In this document: in pieces, positions 16,044-25,228 of the stretch
How positions within the stretch are numbered: the first letter of the stretch is position 1
Layout: every line of letters starts with the position of its first letter
Source of the DNA: Nostoc mirabile CHAB5784
Lineage (GTDB): Bacteria; Cyanobacteriota; Cyanobacteriia; Cyanobacteriales; Nostocaceae
Length of the DNA stretch: 60,800 nucleotides
Assembly (NCBI RefSeq): GCF_020829645.1
Contig: NZ_JAIVFS010000046.1
Location: 1-60,800 of the forward strand
Reading direction: 5' to 3'
Translations under genes and position numbers: made by a program
The notes under the pieces: generated by a model
Told to the model about the DNA's origin: nothing
Database searches by the model: none
Seen by the model: only the letters and a program-made list of their open reading frames with translations

Positions 16044-17504
16044 ATGGCATCCATCCGCGAGTTGCACCAACAGCTGGTTAAGAAAGAACGTTCTGCCGTT
16101 GAAATTACCCAAGAAGCTTTAGAGCGCATTCAAGCGTTAGAGCCGAAATTGCACAGCTTTTTATATGTGACCGCAGAACGGGCATTAGAGCAGGCGGGTG
16201 CTGTGGATGCCAAAATTGCTGCGGGAGAAGAAATTGGGCTGCTAGCAGGCATTCCTGTTGGGATTAAGGACAATTTATGTACTAAGGGAATTCCTACCAC
16301 CTGCGCCTCCCGGATTTTGGAAAATTTCGTGCCGCCTTATGAATCAACAGCGACGCAAAAACTGGCAGATGCTGGCGCGGTAATGGTAGGCAAAACCAAC
16401 TTGGATGAGTTTGCGATGGGTAGTTCCACAGAAAACTCTGCCTACCAAGTCACGGCTAATCCTTGGGATTTGTCACGAGTTCCTGGTGGTTCTTCGGGGG
16501 GTTCTGCTGCTGCGGTGGCGGCTCAAGAATGTGTGGTTGCTCTTGGTTCTGATACTGGCGGTTCGATTCGGCAACCTGCATCTTTTTGCGGTGTGGTAGG
16601 AATGAAACCGACTTATGGTTTGGTTTCCCGTTATGGTTTGGTGGCTTACGCTTCGTCTTTGGATCAAATTGGGCCGTTTGGAAACACAGTGGAAGATGCG
16701 GCAATATTATTAAGTGCGATCGCAGGTCATGATCCCAAAGACTCTACCAGTCTCAAAGTTGCCATTCCCAACTATGCTGCTAGCTTAAAACCAGACTTCA
16801 AACCCAGAGGTCAGCTAAGAATTGGGATCATCAAAGAAACTTTTGGTGAAGGTTTAGACTCTGTAGTGGAACAAGCTGTTACCAAAGCAGTAGATCAACT
16901 ACAAAGTTTGGGAGCGGAAATTCATATAATTTCCTGTCCCACTTTTCGCTATGGCTTACCCACCTACTACATCATCGCCCCATCAGAAGCATCAGCAAAC
17001 CTAGCTCGTTACGATGGCGTTAAATATGGTTACCGCGCCCCTGATGCCGATAATCTGCTATCGATGTACACTCGTACCCGTGCCACTGGTTTTGGTACAG
17101 AAGTCAAACGCCGGATTATGATCGGCACTTACGCACTTTCGGCTGGCTATTACGATGCTTACTACCTGAAAGCGCAAAAAGTCCGCACCCTAATTAAGCA
17201 AGACTTTGAAAAGGCTTTTGGCGCGGTTGATGTGTTAGTTTGTCCCACATCTCCCACTACAGCATTCAAAGCAGGGGAAAAAACTACTGACCCCTTGAGC
17301 ATGTATTTAACTGACTTGATGACTATTCCTGTGAATCTTGCTGGTTTACCTAGTTTAAGTTTGCCATGTGGTTTTGATGATCAGGGGCTACCGATAGGAT
17401 TACAGCTAATTGGCAATGTTCTGCGAGAAGACCTACTGTTTCAAGTAGCTTACGCTTATGAGCAATCCACTAGTTGGCATCTGCGTAAACCGCAAATATC
17501 TTGA
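16044..17504 (+). CDS. gatA: aspartyl/glutamyl-tRNA amidotransferase subunit A
   Basis: Subunit A of GatCAB, which converts Glu-tRNA(Gln) (and in some organisms Asp-tRNA(Asn)) to the amidated form, using ammonia released from glutamine. 486 residues, the usual length. The amidase-signature catalytic triad is present: Lys in VGIKDN (about 78), the Ser of GGSSGGSAAA (about 152) and the Ser of GSDTGGSIRQP (about 176). ATG 16044 is preceded by AAAGAGAG. Start of the gene follows the STRR directly. It is an essential housekeeping gene in cyanobacteria, which lack glutaminyl-tRNA synthetase. Confidence 0.97.
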   Translation: MASIRELHQQLVKKERSAVEITQEALERIQALEPKLHSFLYVTAERALEQAGAVDAKIAAGEEIGLLAGIPVGIKDNLCTKGIPTTCASRILENFVPPYESTATQKLADAGAVMVGKTNLDEFAMGSSTENSAYQVTANPWDLSRVPGGSSGGSAAAVAAQECVVALGSDTGGSIRQPASFCGVVGMKPTYGLVSRYGLVAYASSLDQIGPFGNTVEDAAILLSAIAGHDPKDSTSLKVAIPNYAASLKPDFKPRGQLRIGIIKETFGEGLDSVVEQAVTKAVDQLQSLGAEIHIISCPTFRYGLPTYYIIAPSEASANLARYDGVKYGYRAPDADNLLSMYTRTRATGFGTEVKRRIMIGTYALSAGYYDAYYLKAQKVRTLIKQDFEKAFGAVDVLVCPTSPTTAFKAGEKTTDPLSMYLTDLMTIPVNLAGLPSLSLPCGFDDQGLPIGLQLIGNVLREDLLFQVAYAYEQSTSWHLRKPQIS

Positions 17505-17508
17505 AAAT

Positions 17509-18093
<585 letters not shown>

Positions 18094-18307
18094 TACTGTC
18101 TTCTCCTGTATGGGCTAATCCTACTATTCATATAATCAGAAGACTTAAATATGCATACGCATTTCTACTGAATAATTGATTTTTATTTAATTCACGTTCC
18201 TGAGCCTTCATCAGTTTCGGCTAGCTTTGCGTTGGCGCAGCCCGCCGCAGGCATGGCTTGTGGTGTTGGCATTGCTTACTTCAAAAATCTTCATCAAAAT
18301 TCTATTC

Positions 18308-18337
18308 CGATATATCGCGATAGATTGCGATATATCG
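18308..18337. promoter_or_regulatory. palindromic operator in front of the PadR gene
   Basis: CGATATATCGC (18308-18318) and its exact complement GCGATATATCG (18327-18337) are separated by eight bases. Each arm is itself palindromic (CGATATATCG). The site lies 33 bases before the ATG of the PadR regulator. PadR proteins usually repress their own gene by binding long AT-rich palindromes, so this is very probably its operator. Confidence 0.82.
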
Positions 18338-18369
18338 TAGAGTAGAGAAAGTTGATTTGAGATTCATTT

Positions 18370-18996
18370 ATGTTTAGACACTTTCGGTCACGTTTTGGCG
18401 CACCTGCATGGGCAGGAGTTAACGAAGACGATTCATTGTTTGTCAAGTCTTGGTTTGGGCATGGCAAGCATCATGGTAGAGATCATGGCAAACACTTCGG
18501 CAATGAAATGTTTGGTCGTGGTTGGGGAGATGAATATCGGACTCGTCGGGGTGATATCAAGTTCATCCTGCTGGAATTGTTATCCGAGCATCCTAGTCAT
18601 GGTTACGACCTAATTAAAGATGCGGAAACTCGCTATGGTGGTTTCCGTCGCCTCAGTCCTGGCTCAGTGTATCCAACACTCCAATTGCTGGAGGAAGGTG
18701 GTTATCTCAAGAGCGCACAGGAAGGTGGCAAGCGGATTTACACGATCACCGATGAAGGTAGACAATTATTGGCAGAACGTGCCCAACAAGAAACTTCAGA
18801 CTCTCCTTGGGATACCTTCAAAAGTTTCGTGAAAGGTAAGCCCCAAGAGTTTATTGAGTTGCGGAATGTTGCAACAGAATTAGCTGCTGTTGTGGTGCAG
18901 GTTGCTCGCAGTGGCAATATGGAGCGTATAAATCGGGTGCGTGAGCTTCTAGAGCAAGTTAAACGGGAAATTTACGCGATTCTTGCGGAAAAATAA
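18370..18996 (+). CDS. PadR-family transcriptional regulator
   Basis: A 208-residue regulator. An unusual N-terminal extension (about 1-58) is rich in His, Gly and Phe (GHGKHHGRDHGKHFG), which could bind metal. The PadR winged helix follows (about 59-135: DIKFILLELLSEHPSHGYDLIKDAE, then LSPGSVYPTLQLLEEGGYL and KRIYTITDEG), and a C-terminal helix pair (about 160-208) would form the dimer. The palindrome at 18308-18337 suggests autoregulation. No target gene lies next to it: the next gene is convergent. The His-rich head suggests a metal or redox signal, which is inference. Confidence 0.92.
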   Translation: MFRHFRSRFGAPAWAGVNEDDSLFVKSWFGHGKHHGRDHGKHFGNEMFGRGWGDEYRTRRGDIKFILLELLSEHPSHGYDLIKDAETRYGGFRRLSPGSVYPTLQLLEEGGYLKSAQEGGKRIYTITDEGRQLLAERAQQETSDSPWDTFKSFVKGKPQEFIELRNVATELAAVVVQVARSGNMERINRVRELLEQVKREIYAILAEK

Positions 18997-19052
18997 GTAG
19001 AGACAGGTTAACAAATCCGCGTCTCTACTCTTGATGTTCTAAGATTTTGCGC

Positions 19053-19739
19053 TTATAAGTTAGAAGCGATCGCACTCAAATCTGGTTCAATGAGTGAGTT
19101 GAGCAATGTCCACAACTGTAAATCAGTAAAATCTGGAATTGCCATAAATGCGCCGACTTCTTGTAAAAATTGGGGATTGTGAGTGGAGGCGATGCCAATA
19201 GTGCGGATATCTGCGCTCACCGCCGAACGAATACCAGAGGGAGAGTCTTCTAAAGCGATCGCTTCCTCTGCTGTAATCCCCAACTTATTCAGGGCGACTT
19301 GGTAGGGTGCAGGGTCAGGTTTACCTGCAATACAATCATCCGCTAAAACAACTGTATGGAAAGCTTCTTTTATTCCCAAAACCTCTAGCATAAATTCTGC
19401 ATTTAATCTAGGGGCATTAGTTACTAATGCCCGCTTTAACTGATGTGTCTCTGTCCATGCTAGTAGTTCAGAAAATCCACTCAACGGTTTTAGATGCGGG
19501 GCGAGTTTGCGGAAAAGCGCCTCTTTTTCATCTGCAAATTTTAGCCCTTCTGCTGTTGATAATTGTGGCAGAATATCCTTAACGATTTCTGGATTTAGCC
19601 GCCCACTAATTCGAGATTTGTAAAATGTTTCGTCAATTTCTATGCTGTAATTTAACACCATTTCCCGCCAAGCTCGGTAGTGTATAGGGTCAGTGTTGAC
19701 AATAGTGCCGTCTAGGTCAAAGAGAATTGCAGCGAGCAT
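19053..19739 (-). CDS. HAD-superfamily phosphatase (beta-phosphoglucomutase-like)
   Basis: A 228-residue HAD hydrolase of subfamily I with helical cap. Motif I is FDLDGTIVNTD (residues 7-17), with the nucleophile and acid/base Asp pair; motif II is ALVTNAPR (about 111); the Lys of motif III is in CIAGKPDP (about 140); motif IV is ALEDSPSG (about 168). Substrates may be sugar phosphates or phosphoglycolate; the sequence alone does not decide. Single gene, convergent with the PadR gene. Confidence 0.9.
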   Translation of the reverse strand: MLAAILFDLDGTIVNTDPIHYRAWREMVLNYSIEIDETFYKSRISGRLNPEIVKDILPQLSTAEGLKFADEKEALFRKLAPHLKPLSGFSELLAWTETHQLKRALVTNAPRLNAEFMLEVLGIKEAFHTVVLADDCIAGKPDPAPYQVALNKLGITAEEAIALEDSPSGIRSAVSADIRTIGIASTHNPQFLQEVGAFMAIPDFTDLQLWTLLNSLIEPDLSAIASNL

Positions 19740-20286
19740 GATTTTTGGGTAAAATGTAAATAATTGTTAACTTAATTTAAATAGTTTACATTGTTTTTTT
19801 GCCCTTATAGGAATTACGCGGTGAAAACTTGAAACCTTGATCCCCCCTAACCCACGCCAGTCGCTCCACTTGGGGAGACCCCAAGACCGCGCTGGCTCCC
19901 CTTAAAAAGGGGGGAACTAAAAGCCCCCTTTTTAAGGGGGTTGGGGGATCTCTTGTCCTTAGTGATTGTTCCTTCGTCAATACAGGGCAAAAAGTCGCGC
20001 TAAATTCTAAAATCTATACTAGATAGGACATATAAGGGCAGTCAAGTCGCTTCGCTCCAATTCGTAATTACTAATACTTCGGCTACGCGAGCGTACAAGT
20101 TCGTAATTCGTAATTGATACCCCATACATTGGGTTGGGGCTTGAACTGAGGATGCGGAGCATTTCTATATTTTCCATAACTGAAGTTATTGGCTCTGAAA
20201 CCATGAATTACGAATTACGAATTATTTGGTCAGGTAGAGCTTCTCAAGAAACTACCGTATAATTGATAACCTTCTGTGTAAGCAAA
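19740..20286. other. repeat-rich gap before nagB
   Basis: No gene. It holds a large inverted repeat at 19839-19950 (GATCCCCCCTAACCC at one end, GGGGGTTGGGGGATC at the other, with the hairpin CCCCTTAAAAAGGGG inside) and, at about 20045-20225, several copies of AATTCGTAATTAC/CGAATTACGAATTA-type sequence, the same unit that occurs in series at 35.7-36.6 kb. The nagB promoter must lie in the last 60 bases. Confidence 0.75.
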
Positions 20287-21060
20287 ATGCTAGCCGTTAC
20301 AAACTTTTTTTGCGTTGATGATTTACTAGTGCAGATTTACAACTCTGAAGTTGAAATGGCCCAGGATGTTGCCAAAATCGCGCAAAAGCATTTACAGCAA
20401 GTTCTTAATCTTCAGGATACAGCTGCTGTCTTATTAGCAACAGGTAACTCCCAACTCAAATTTCTCGATGCTTTGATTGCATTGGGTGGTGTAGATTGGT
20501 CACGGATTATTCTGTTCCATCTAGATGAATATTTGGGAATTACGGCTGACCATTCTGCGAGTTTCCGGCGCTATATGCGAGAACGTGTAGAGAAGCGGGT
20601 TATTCCTAAGCAATTTCATTATATAGAAGGTGATACATTGCAACCAGTGGCAGAGTGCGATCGCTACACTAAACTACTCCTTGCACAACCAATTGACTTA
20701 TGCTGTCTTGGTGTTGGCGAAAATGGACATTTGGCTTTTAACGATCCAGCAGTAGCAAATTTTCAAGATCCTTACAGTGTGAAACTAGTGAAACTGGATA
20801 CAGTGAACCGTCAGCAACAAGTAAGTACAGGTCACTTTCCGAATCTAGAAACTGTCCCACAGTATGCTTTTACTGTCACCATCTCGACGATTTGTTCAGC
20901 TAAAAAAATTATCTGTCTGGCTCCAGAAACACGTAAAGCGAATGTGGTAAAAGAGATGTTGCAAGGAGCTATAAATACAGACTGTCCGGCTTCTATTCTC
21001 CGTCAACAATCCCAAGCAACGTTATTTTTGGATGTCAATTCTGCTAGTTTGCTGTCGTGA
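20287..21060 (+). CDS. nagB: glucosamine-6-phosphate deaminase (NagB-like)
   Basis: About 257 residues. The enzyme turns glucosamine-6-phosphate into fructose-6-phosphate and ammonia. Signature parts are seen: LATGNSQLKFLDAL (phosphate loop), ILFHLDEYLGI (general-base Asp region) and LGVGENGHLAFNDP, the NagB signature with His and Glu of the active site; KKIICLAPETRKA lies near the end. ATG 20287 is preferred over a TTG eight codons earlier, because family proteins begin about there. It stands alone; the next gene is a fragment. Confidence 0.92.
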   Translation: MLAVTNFFCVDDLLVQIYNSEVEMAQDVAKIAQKHLQQVLNLQDTAAVLLATGNSQLKFLDALIALGGVDWSRIILFHLDEYLGITADHSASFRRYMRERVEKRVIPKQFHYIEGDTLQPVAECDRYTKLLLAQPIDLCCLGVGENGHLAFNDPAVANFQDPYSVKLVKLDTVNRQQQVSTGHFPNLETVPQYAFTVTISTICSAKKIICLAPETRKANVVKEMLQGAINTDCPASILRQQSQATLFLDVNSASLLS

Positions 21061-21113
21061 AGAAGGACTGGGGATTGGGGACTCTAATTCAAGGAATTAC
21101 GCCAACAATGAGT

Positions 21114-21193
21114 TACAGCAGTTTGTAAATAAATGAGCCAAAAAACCAATAACTTAAAACAGAAATTATCCTTCTGCCTCAAAACCTGTAACT
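21114..21193. repeat. fragment of an inverted-end element, cutting into the next gene
   Basis: TACAGCAGTTTGTAAAT at the left and CTGCCTCAAAACCTGTAACTTTGTA at the right (in part) match the ends and interior of the element at 42213-42341, which has TACAGCAGTTT and TTGCCTCAAAACCC...CTTTGTAC. Here the right-hand terminal arm is missing. Confidence 0.55.
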
Positions 21194-21952
21194 TTGTATG
21201 CTACCGAAGCATTAACTAAGGTGAATCTCTCCCGTGCTAAAAGCATCGTTTTAGTTGGGGACGATAATATGGAAAATCTGGAAATTGGTTTGATGGCTCA
21301 TGCAATAAACCCCGCCACTAGCTTGATTATTCGCTCTCAAGATCGCCATTTTAGTGATAATATAGCCCCTTTGTTTCCCTATGCCCAAGTTTTGTGTGGC
21401 GCGGCTTTATCGGCAGAAGTCTTTGCTTGTGCTGCCTTTGGAGAAAATGTTCTGAGCTTGTTTCACTTGAGCGAGCAAATAGTCATGGTGACGGAATACA
21501 AAATTGAAGAGGGCGATACTCTTGATGGGTTGCTTCTATCTGAAATAGCCTATGGGTACAGTGTTGTGCCAATTCTCTACCAGAAATATAGCCGAGACAA
21601 TTACTCCTTGATGCCCTGGTATGATGTTAAGCTTTATGCTAGCGATCGCTTGATTGTTTTAGCCACAAGCAGTAGTTTGCAGCGAATTGAATGGGGTGAA
21701 ATGCTGCCTCGCCTTTGGCAGGTGCAGATTGAAAAAGCTCTGACTACAAATGCTATTATGTATGGTGCCCAAGAAATAGTCTTGATTACGGGATGTACTC
21801 CCCTTACTGCTAGGCAATGGATGAATAATTTGTCTGGAGTGTTGCCTATACCACTTTATAAACATCAAGCTCAACGCCTTGTGCGTGAGTTAACAAAAAT
21901 ACAAGTTTTAGCAAATGTAATGTTCATTGGGCAAGGCAGTAGCTCGACTTGA
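21194..21952 (+). pseudogene. RCK/TrkA-N NAD-binding protein, 5'-truncated
   Basis: A 252-residue frame with a Rossmann-type RCK domain (IVLVGDDNMENLEIGLMAHAIN, SLIIRSQDRHFSDNI, then VLCGAALSAEVFACAAFG) followed by a TrkA-C-like part (IVMVTEYKIEEGDTLDGLLLSEI ... YDVKLYASDRLIVLA). Such domains regulate K+ channels and transporters, usually as a second unit after another RCK or after membrane helices. Here the frame opens on a TTG within a mobile repeat and is closed by a stop 40 bases upstream, so the first half of the protein is missing. I therefore read it as the remaining 3' half of a two-RCK or channel protein. Codons show no internal breaks, so the loss may be recent. Confidence 0.7.
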
Positions 21953-22080
21953 GCGAACTGGCGTGCGATTGTAGGAGCGTAATATCAATATATTGTGCCC
22001 CTACACATGTCGTCAAACCACTGTAATAGCCTGAAGTTGAAACAAACGACAGTTATACGGCTCTTACAGTGTGGTGAATA

Positions 22081-22980
22081 CTATCTAGAACGAGTACCTG
22101 TTACTTCATTAGGATCGCTATAAGCCCGGACTTTTTCCCGATTACGAGCCAGACCTGCTAAACCGGCTAGACCAAGTAAACCTAGCCAACCCCAATCGAA
22201 ACCGCGGTCGCTAGTTCTTTCGGAAGCTGCGACGCCTGTATTCCTATTAGTACCTGTAGCATCACCACCTGTTGTACCACTACCTGTAGCATCACTACCT
22301 GTAGTGCCAGTGCCTGTAGCATCACTGCCTGTAGTGCCACCTATACCACTACCACCTGTACCACTGCCTGTAGTGTCACCTATACCACTACCACCTGTAC
22401 CACTACCTGTAGTGCCACCTATACCACTACCACCTGTACCACTACCTGTAGTGCCACCTATACCACTACCACCTGTACCACTACCACCTGTACCACTACT
22501 ATCTGTACCACTACCTGTAGTGCCATTTATACCGCTACCACCTGTACCACTACCTGTAGTGCCACCTATACCGCTACCACCTGTACCACTACCTGTAGTG
22601 CCATTTATACCGCTACCACCTGTACCACTACCTGTAGTGCCACCTATACCGCTACCACCTGTACCACTACCTGTAGTGCCATTTATACCACTACCACCTG
22701 TACCACTACCTGTAGTGCCATTTATACCACTACCACCTGTACCACTACCTGTAGTGCCACCTATACCGCTACCACCTGTACCACTACCTGTAGTGCCATT
22801 TATACCACTACTACCTGTACCACTACCTGTAGTGGCAGTACCTGAGCTACTCCCAGCACTGGAGCCTCCACTGCCGGAGCTTCCGCTTTGGGCAGAAACA
22901 GAAGCAGGTAAAGATAAAGAAGCGAAACTGATGGCAAAGACAGTAGCCAAAACAGCTTTAGATAAATCAAAAGGCTTCAT
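22081..22980 (-). CDS. exported Gly/Ser/Thr-repeat protein with WGxxGxxG C-terminal anchor
   Basis: A 299-residue protein. A signal peptide (about 1-30, cut after VSAQS) leads into about 200 residues of tandem repeats of the type GSGTGGSGI(N/G)GTT, 13 residues long with variants, then GTTGSDATG units. The C-terminus has the sorting-like tail FDWGWLGLLGLAGLAGLARNR (WGxxGxxG pattern, hydrophobic segment, then Arg), as in the WGxxGxxG-CTERM group of cyanobacteria. It should be exported and anchored or processed at the cell surface. The repeat number is likely variable between strains because the DNA repeat is nearly exact. Function unknown. Confidence 0.85.
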   Translation of the reverse strand: MKPFDLSKAVLATVFAISFASLSLPASVSAQSGSSGSGGSSAGSSSGTATTGSGTGSSGINGTTGSGTGGSGIGGTTGSGTGGSGINGTTGSGTGGSGINGTTGSGTGGSGIGGTTGSGTGGSGINGTTGSGTGGSGIGGTTGSGTGGSGINGTTGSGTDSSGTGGSGTGGSGIGGTTGSGTGGSGIGGTTGSGTGGSGIGDTTGSGTGGSGIGGTTGSDATGTGTTGSDATGSGTTGGDATGTNRNTGVAASERTSDRGFDWGWLGLLGLAGLAGLARNREKVRAYSDPNEVTGTRSR

Positions 22981-23432
22981 AGTTATGGTTCCTATTATGT
23001 TCTAGATTTCTGTGGTTGATTGATTTTCAAAACCGATATTGTCTACTCAATCCACTGTTAAATTAGGGGAATTTTTACAAGACAGATTAAGGAGTCTTTA
23101 ACCTAGTTTCTTTTAGAAATTTGAAAGCATTTTAAGCTCCCACACACAACAACTTAACTAGTCGTCAGATTTAAACTAATTCATAATCAGTAATTACTAA
23201 TTCATGATATAATTGTGAACCCAGTAACAAGTTGTTTGTTCACAACGACAAGGAATAATAATATTTATTTTTAATAAAATTACATTCACTTGCATCATAA
23301 TTTTTTATTACTTATTGTATTGTGAATTATTTTGTTATTCCTATTCATGATAGCTGCTAGTTTTTTGCCTGACTTCTACCATAAGAGTAAAATCAATTCT
23401 ATCGCAGGAATTAATTTGGCATTAAAGTTAGT
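22981..23432. other. gene-free gap, AT-rich
   Basis: No gene, tRNA or dispersed repeat that I can recognise. The 50 bases next to the minus-strand start at 22980 should contain the promoter of the repeat protein. TAATTCATAATCAGTAATTACTAATTCATGA near 23176 is a weak run of imperfect palindromes. Confidence 0.5.
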
Positions 23433-23648
23433 TTATGAACGTGAAGATAATGAAACTTTTTGGAGCTTGCAATCAGACAAGCAGGCTTCAAGATAAGCAC
23501 AATCTTCACACTGGGAATTTTGCCCAGGATTGGCACATCCACAGGGAGGGTTCACAAAGCATTCAGAAGGATCTTTATGTGGCCGGTATTTTTTGGATAT
23601 AAAGTATAAAGCTGCTTCTTGTAGACAAAAAACAAAATCTTTAACCAT
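23433..23648 (-). CDS. small cysteine-rich hypothetical protein
   Basis: 71 residues from MVKDFVFCLQEAALYF. The centre holds a Cys-rich stretch: ECFVNPPCGCANPG then CEDCAYLEACLSDCK, nine Cys in total with CxC, CxxC and CxxxC spacing, which suggests binding of zinc or an iron-sulfur cluster. The N-terminal helix is amphipathic. I do not know the family. The density of ordered Cys pairs argues that it is a real gene; no clear ribosome site is visible. Confidence 0.5.
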   Translation of the reverse strand: MVKDFVFCLQEAALYFISKKYRPHKDPSECFVNPPCGCANPGQNSQCEDCAYLEACLSDCKLQKVSLSSRS

Positions 23649-24505
23649 AAAATTTCGTACCAATCATAATGAATTCAATTATTTGTTAGCTACTTATTTA
23701 GATGCGTTAACTAAGTATGCAAGATAAATAAAACTATGTTAAGCAACAATGTAGAACTAATTAAAGTGGCTCGTTATAACGCCTAAAGCCATATATATAA
23801 GACATGAAGTGTAACTTACTTCCCCTATAGGGTAAACTACAAACCTTTTAATTATTCACATCGGCTTACTTAATAAGTACAAGCGATCGCTAGGTTAAAC
23901 AGGATTTTGACCTTAATCAATCTAATGACTTTATTTACATTAATTTTTGTTAGTTGGGTAGAAATAAACTAGAAATTTTAAGCAGCCAGATCCTGCTAAC
24001 ATTTAAGACTAGATTAAGAATGCTCTACAATCGTATTTCACCTGATAATTTCTAACTTCATACTTTAGGTGTGTCTTACATTAGACTTAAGGAATATTTT
24101 TATTGCCAGTTAGTTTGTTATCTCATTTTACTTAATAACTGATACAAATTCTTTCCCTTCTGCTTCTCTACTGGCTGTACGAACATTAAACTAAAATGGT
24201 ATTCACAAAGATATATTCAGAATGTACTGGCGTTTAGTTCTCATCCATTTGGTATATCACGAAACTTCTTTAACAGAGAAGCATCTAACATCTTCCAAAT
24301 GGCCCATGCAAACTGCAATATCTAAAACTTTGTTGTAGTGAGCGATCGTGATTGGACTTTTGACAAATAAAAAGTGTTAGCGTAAATTTATGCTAACACT
24401 AGAAATCTTCTTAGACGAGCGCCCATATCTTCAGTAACCTGGCGTATTTATTTATGTTTAGATAGTTAGTTTTCCGCGCCGATTTACTTAGATTAATATT
24501 TGAAC

Positions 24506-24644
24506 ACAATACGCTTGGGTTAAGGCTAAAAAATAAAACTAGTGTAGGTTGGGTTGAGGAACGAAACCCAACATGATCAAGCCTTTGTTGGGTAACACGA
24601 ATGTTCAACCCAACGTAGCATTCTTCTTAACCCAAGCGTATTGT
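24506..24644. mobile_element. 139-bp MITE with 19-bp perfect inverted ends and 8-bp duplication
   Basis: ACAATACGCTTGGGTTAAG at 24506-24524 and its exact complement at 24626-24644; flanks ATTTGAAC at 24498-24505 and 24645-24652. The interior palindrome GTAGGTTGGGTTGAGGAACG...CAACCCAACGTAG is shared with the element at 51935-52066, although the ends differ. Confidence 0.92.
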
Positions 24645-25056
24645 ATTTGAACATCCTTGGCAAAATTCCTGAGTTCATTTGGTCATTGTCTGTAGTGACC
24701 CCCAAGAGAAGGAGACTCGTCAGCGTGCCACTAAGTCAAAAGCAAGTATCAGCGTATGGTGTGAGTTACGGGGAACCGAACTTTTATAATTTTTACTTAG
24801 CATACAGACATTAATTTGAAAGCTATTAAACCGAAAATATACTTAAAAATTCAGTACTAGTTATTTTATATGAGCGAAATATTACTGTGTTTTTTTAAAG
24901 GCATTTATATATATAAAGAATTCATTTCAGAGAATCTACGGTAACAAAAATCAAAGCGATCGCGGTACTTTTATTTCAATAAACCTTACATTATCAGCTT
25001 AAAAAGCTCAGAAAGGATGACAGATAAAGGATGTAGAAGCCGAAACTGCTATTGTG

Positions 25057-25204
25057 TACTAGCCTAATGCTAGTACGGGAAAGCTCTGACAAACGCCGAA
25101 CGTGTTTTTCTTTAGAGTATCAGAAGCCACTCTCTAGGTCTGTGCGCGTCTACAGAGGTCTTAGGCTCAAAACCTCTTCCTTCACACTTCGGGCTTTGGT
25201 GAAG
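25057..25204 (+). promoter_or_regulatory. three consecutive hairpins in the leader of the sensor kinase
   Basis: Stem 1: TACTAGC/GCTAGTA at 25057-25063 and 25069-25075. Stem 2: AGAGGT/ACCTCT at 25154-25159 and 25172-25177. Stem 3: CTTCAC/GTGAAG at 25180-25185 and 25199-25204. The last ends 24 bases before the start codon. This may be a structured 5' leader or a small RNA; it matches no riboswitch that I know. Confidence 0.4.
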
Positions 25205-25228
25205 ACTTGTGCTGTGTATTAGGTTTTT

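Larger units (their letters stand above)
23664..25228. other. long non-coding region before the ethylene-receptor-like kinase
   Basis: 1.5 kb without a supported gene. It contains two HIP1 sites, a MITE at 24506-24644, and a run of three hairpins at 25057-25204 just before the kinase. Nothing like a tRNA or CRISPR array was seen. The rest is AT-rich and shows no repeats. Confidence 0.7.

Noticed and set aside
20019..20204. 61-residue minus-strand frame before nagB
   Set aside because: Consists of AATTCGTAATTA repeat sequence.
22304..23005. Pro/Val-rich plus-strand frame opposite the Gly/Ser/Thr protein
   Set aside because: It is the mirror of the repeat coding strand; the minus strand has the signal peptide and the C-terminal sorting tail.
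24411..24608. 65-residue minus-strand frame
   Set aside because: It covers the MITE and its flank; no coding signs.
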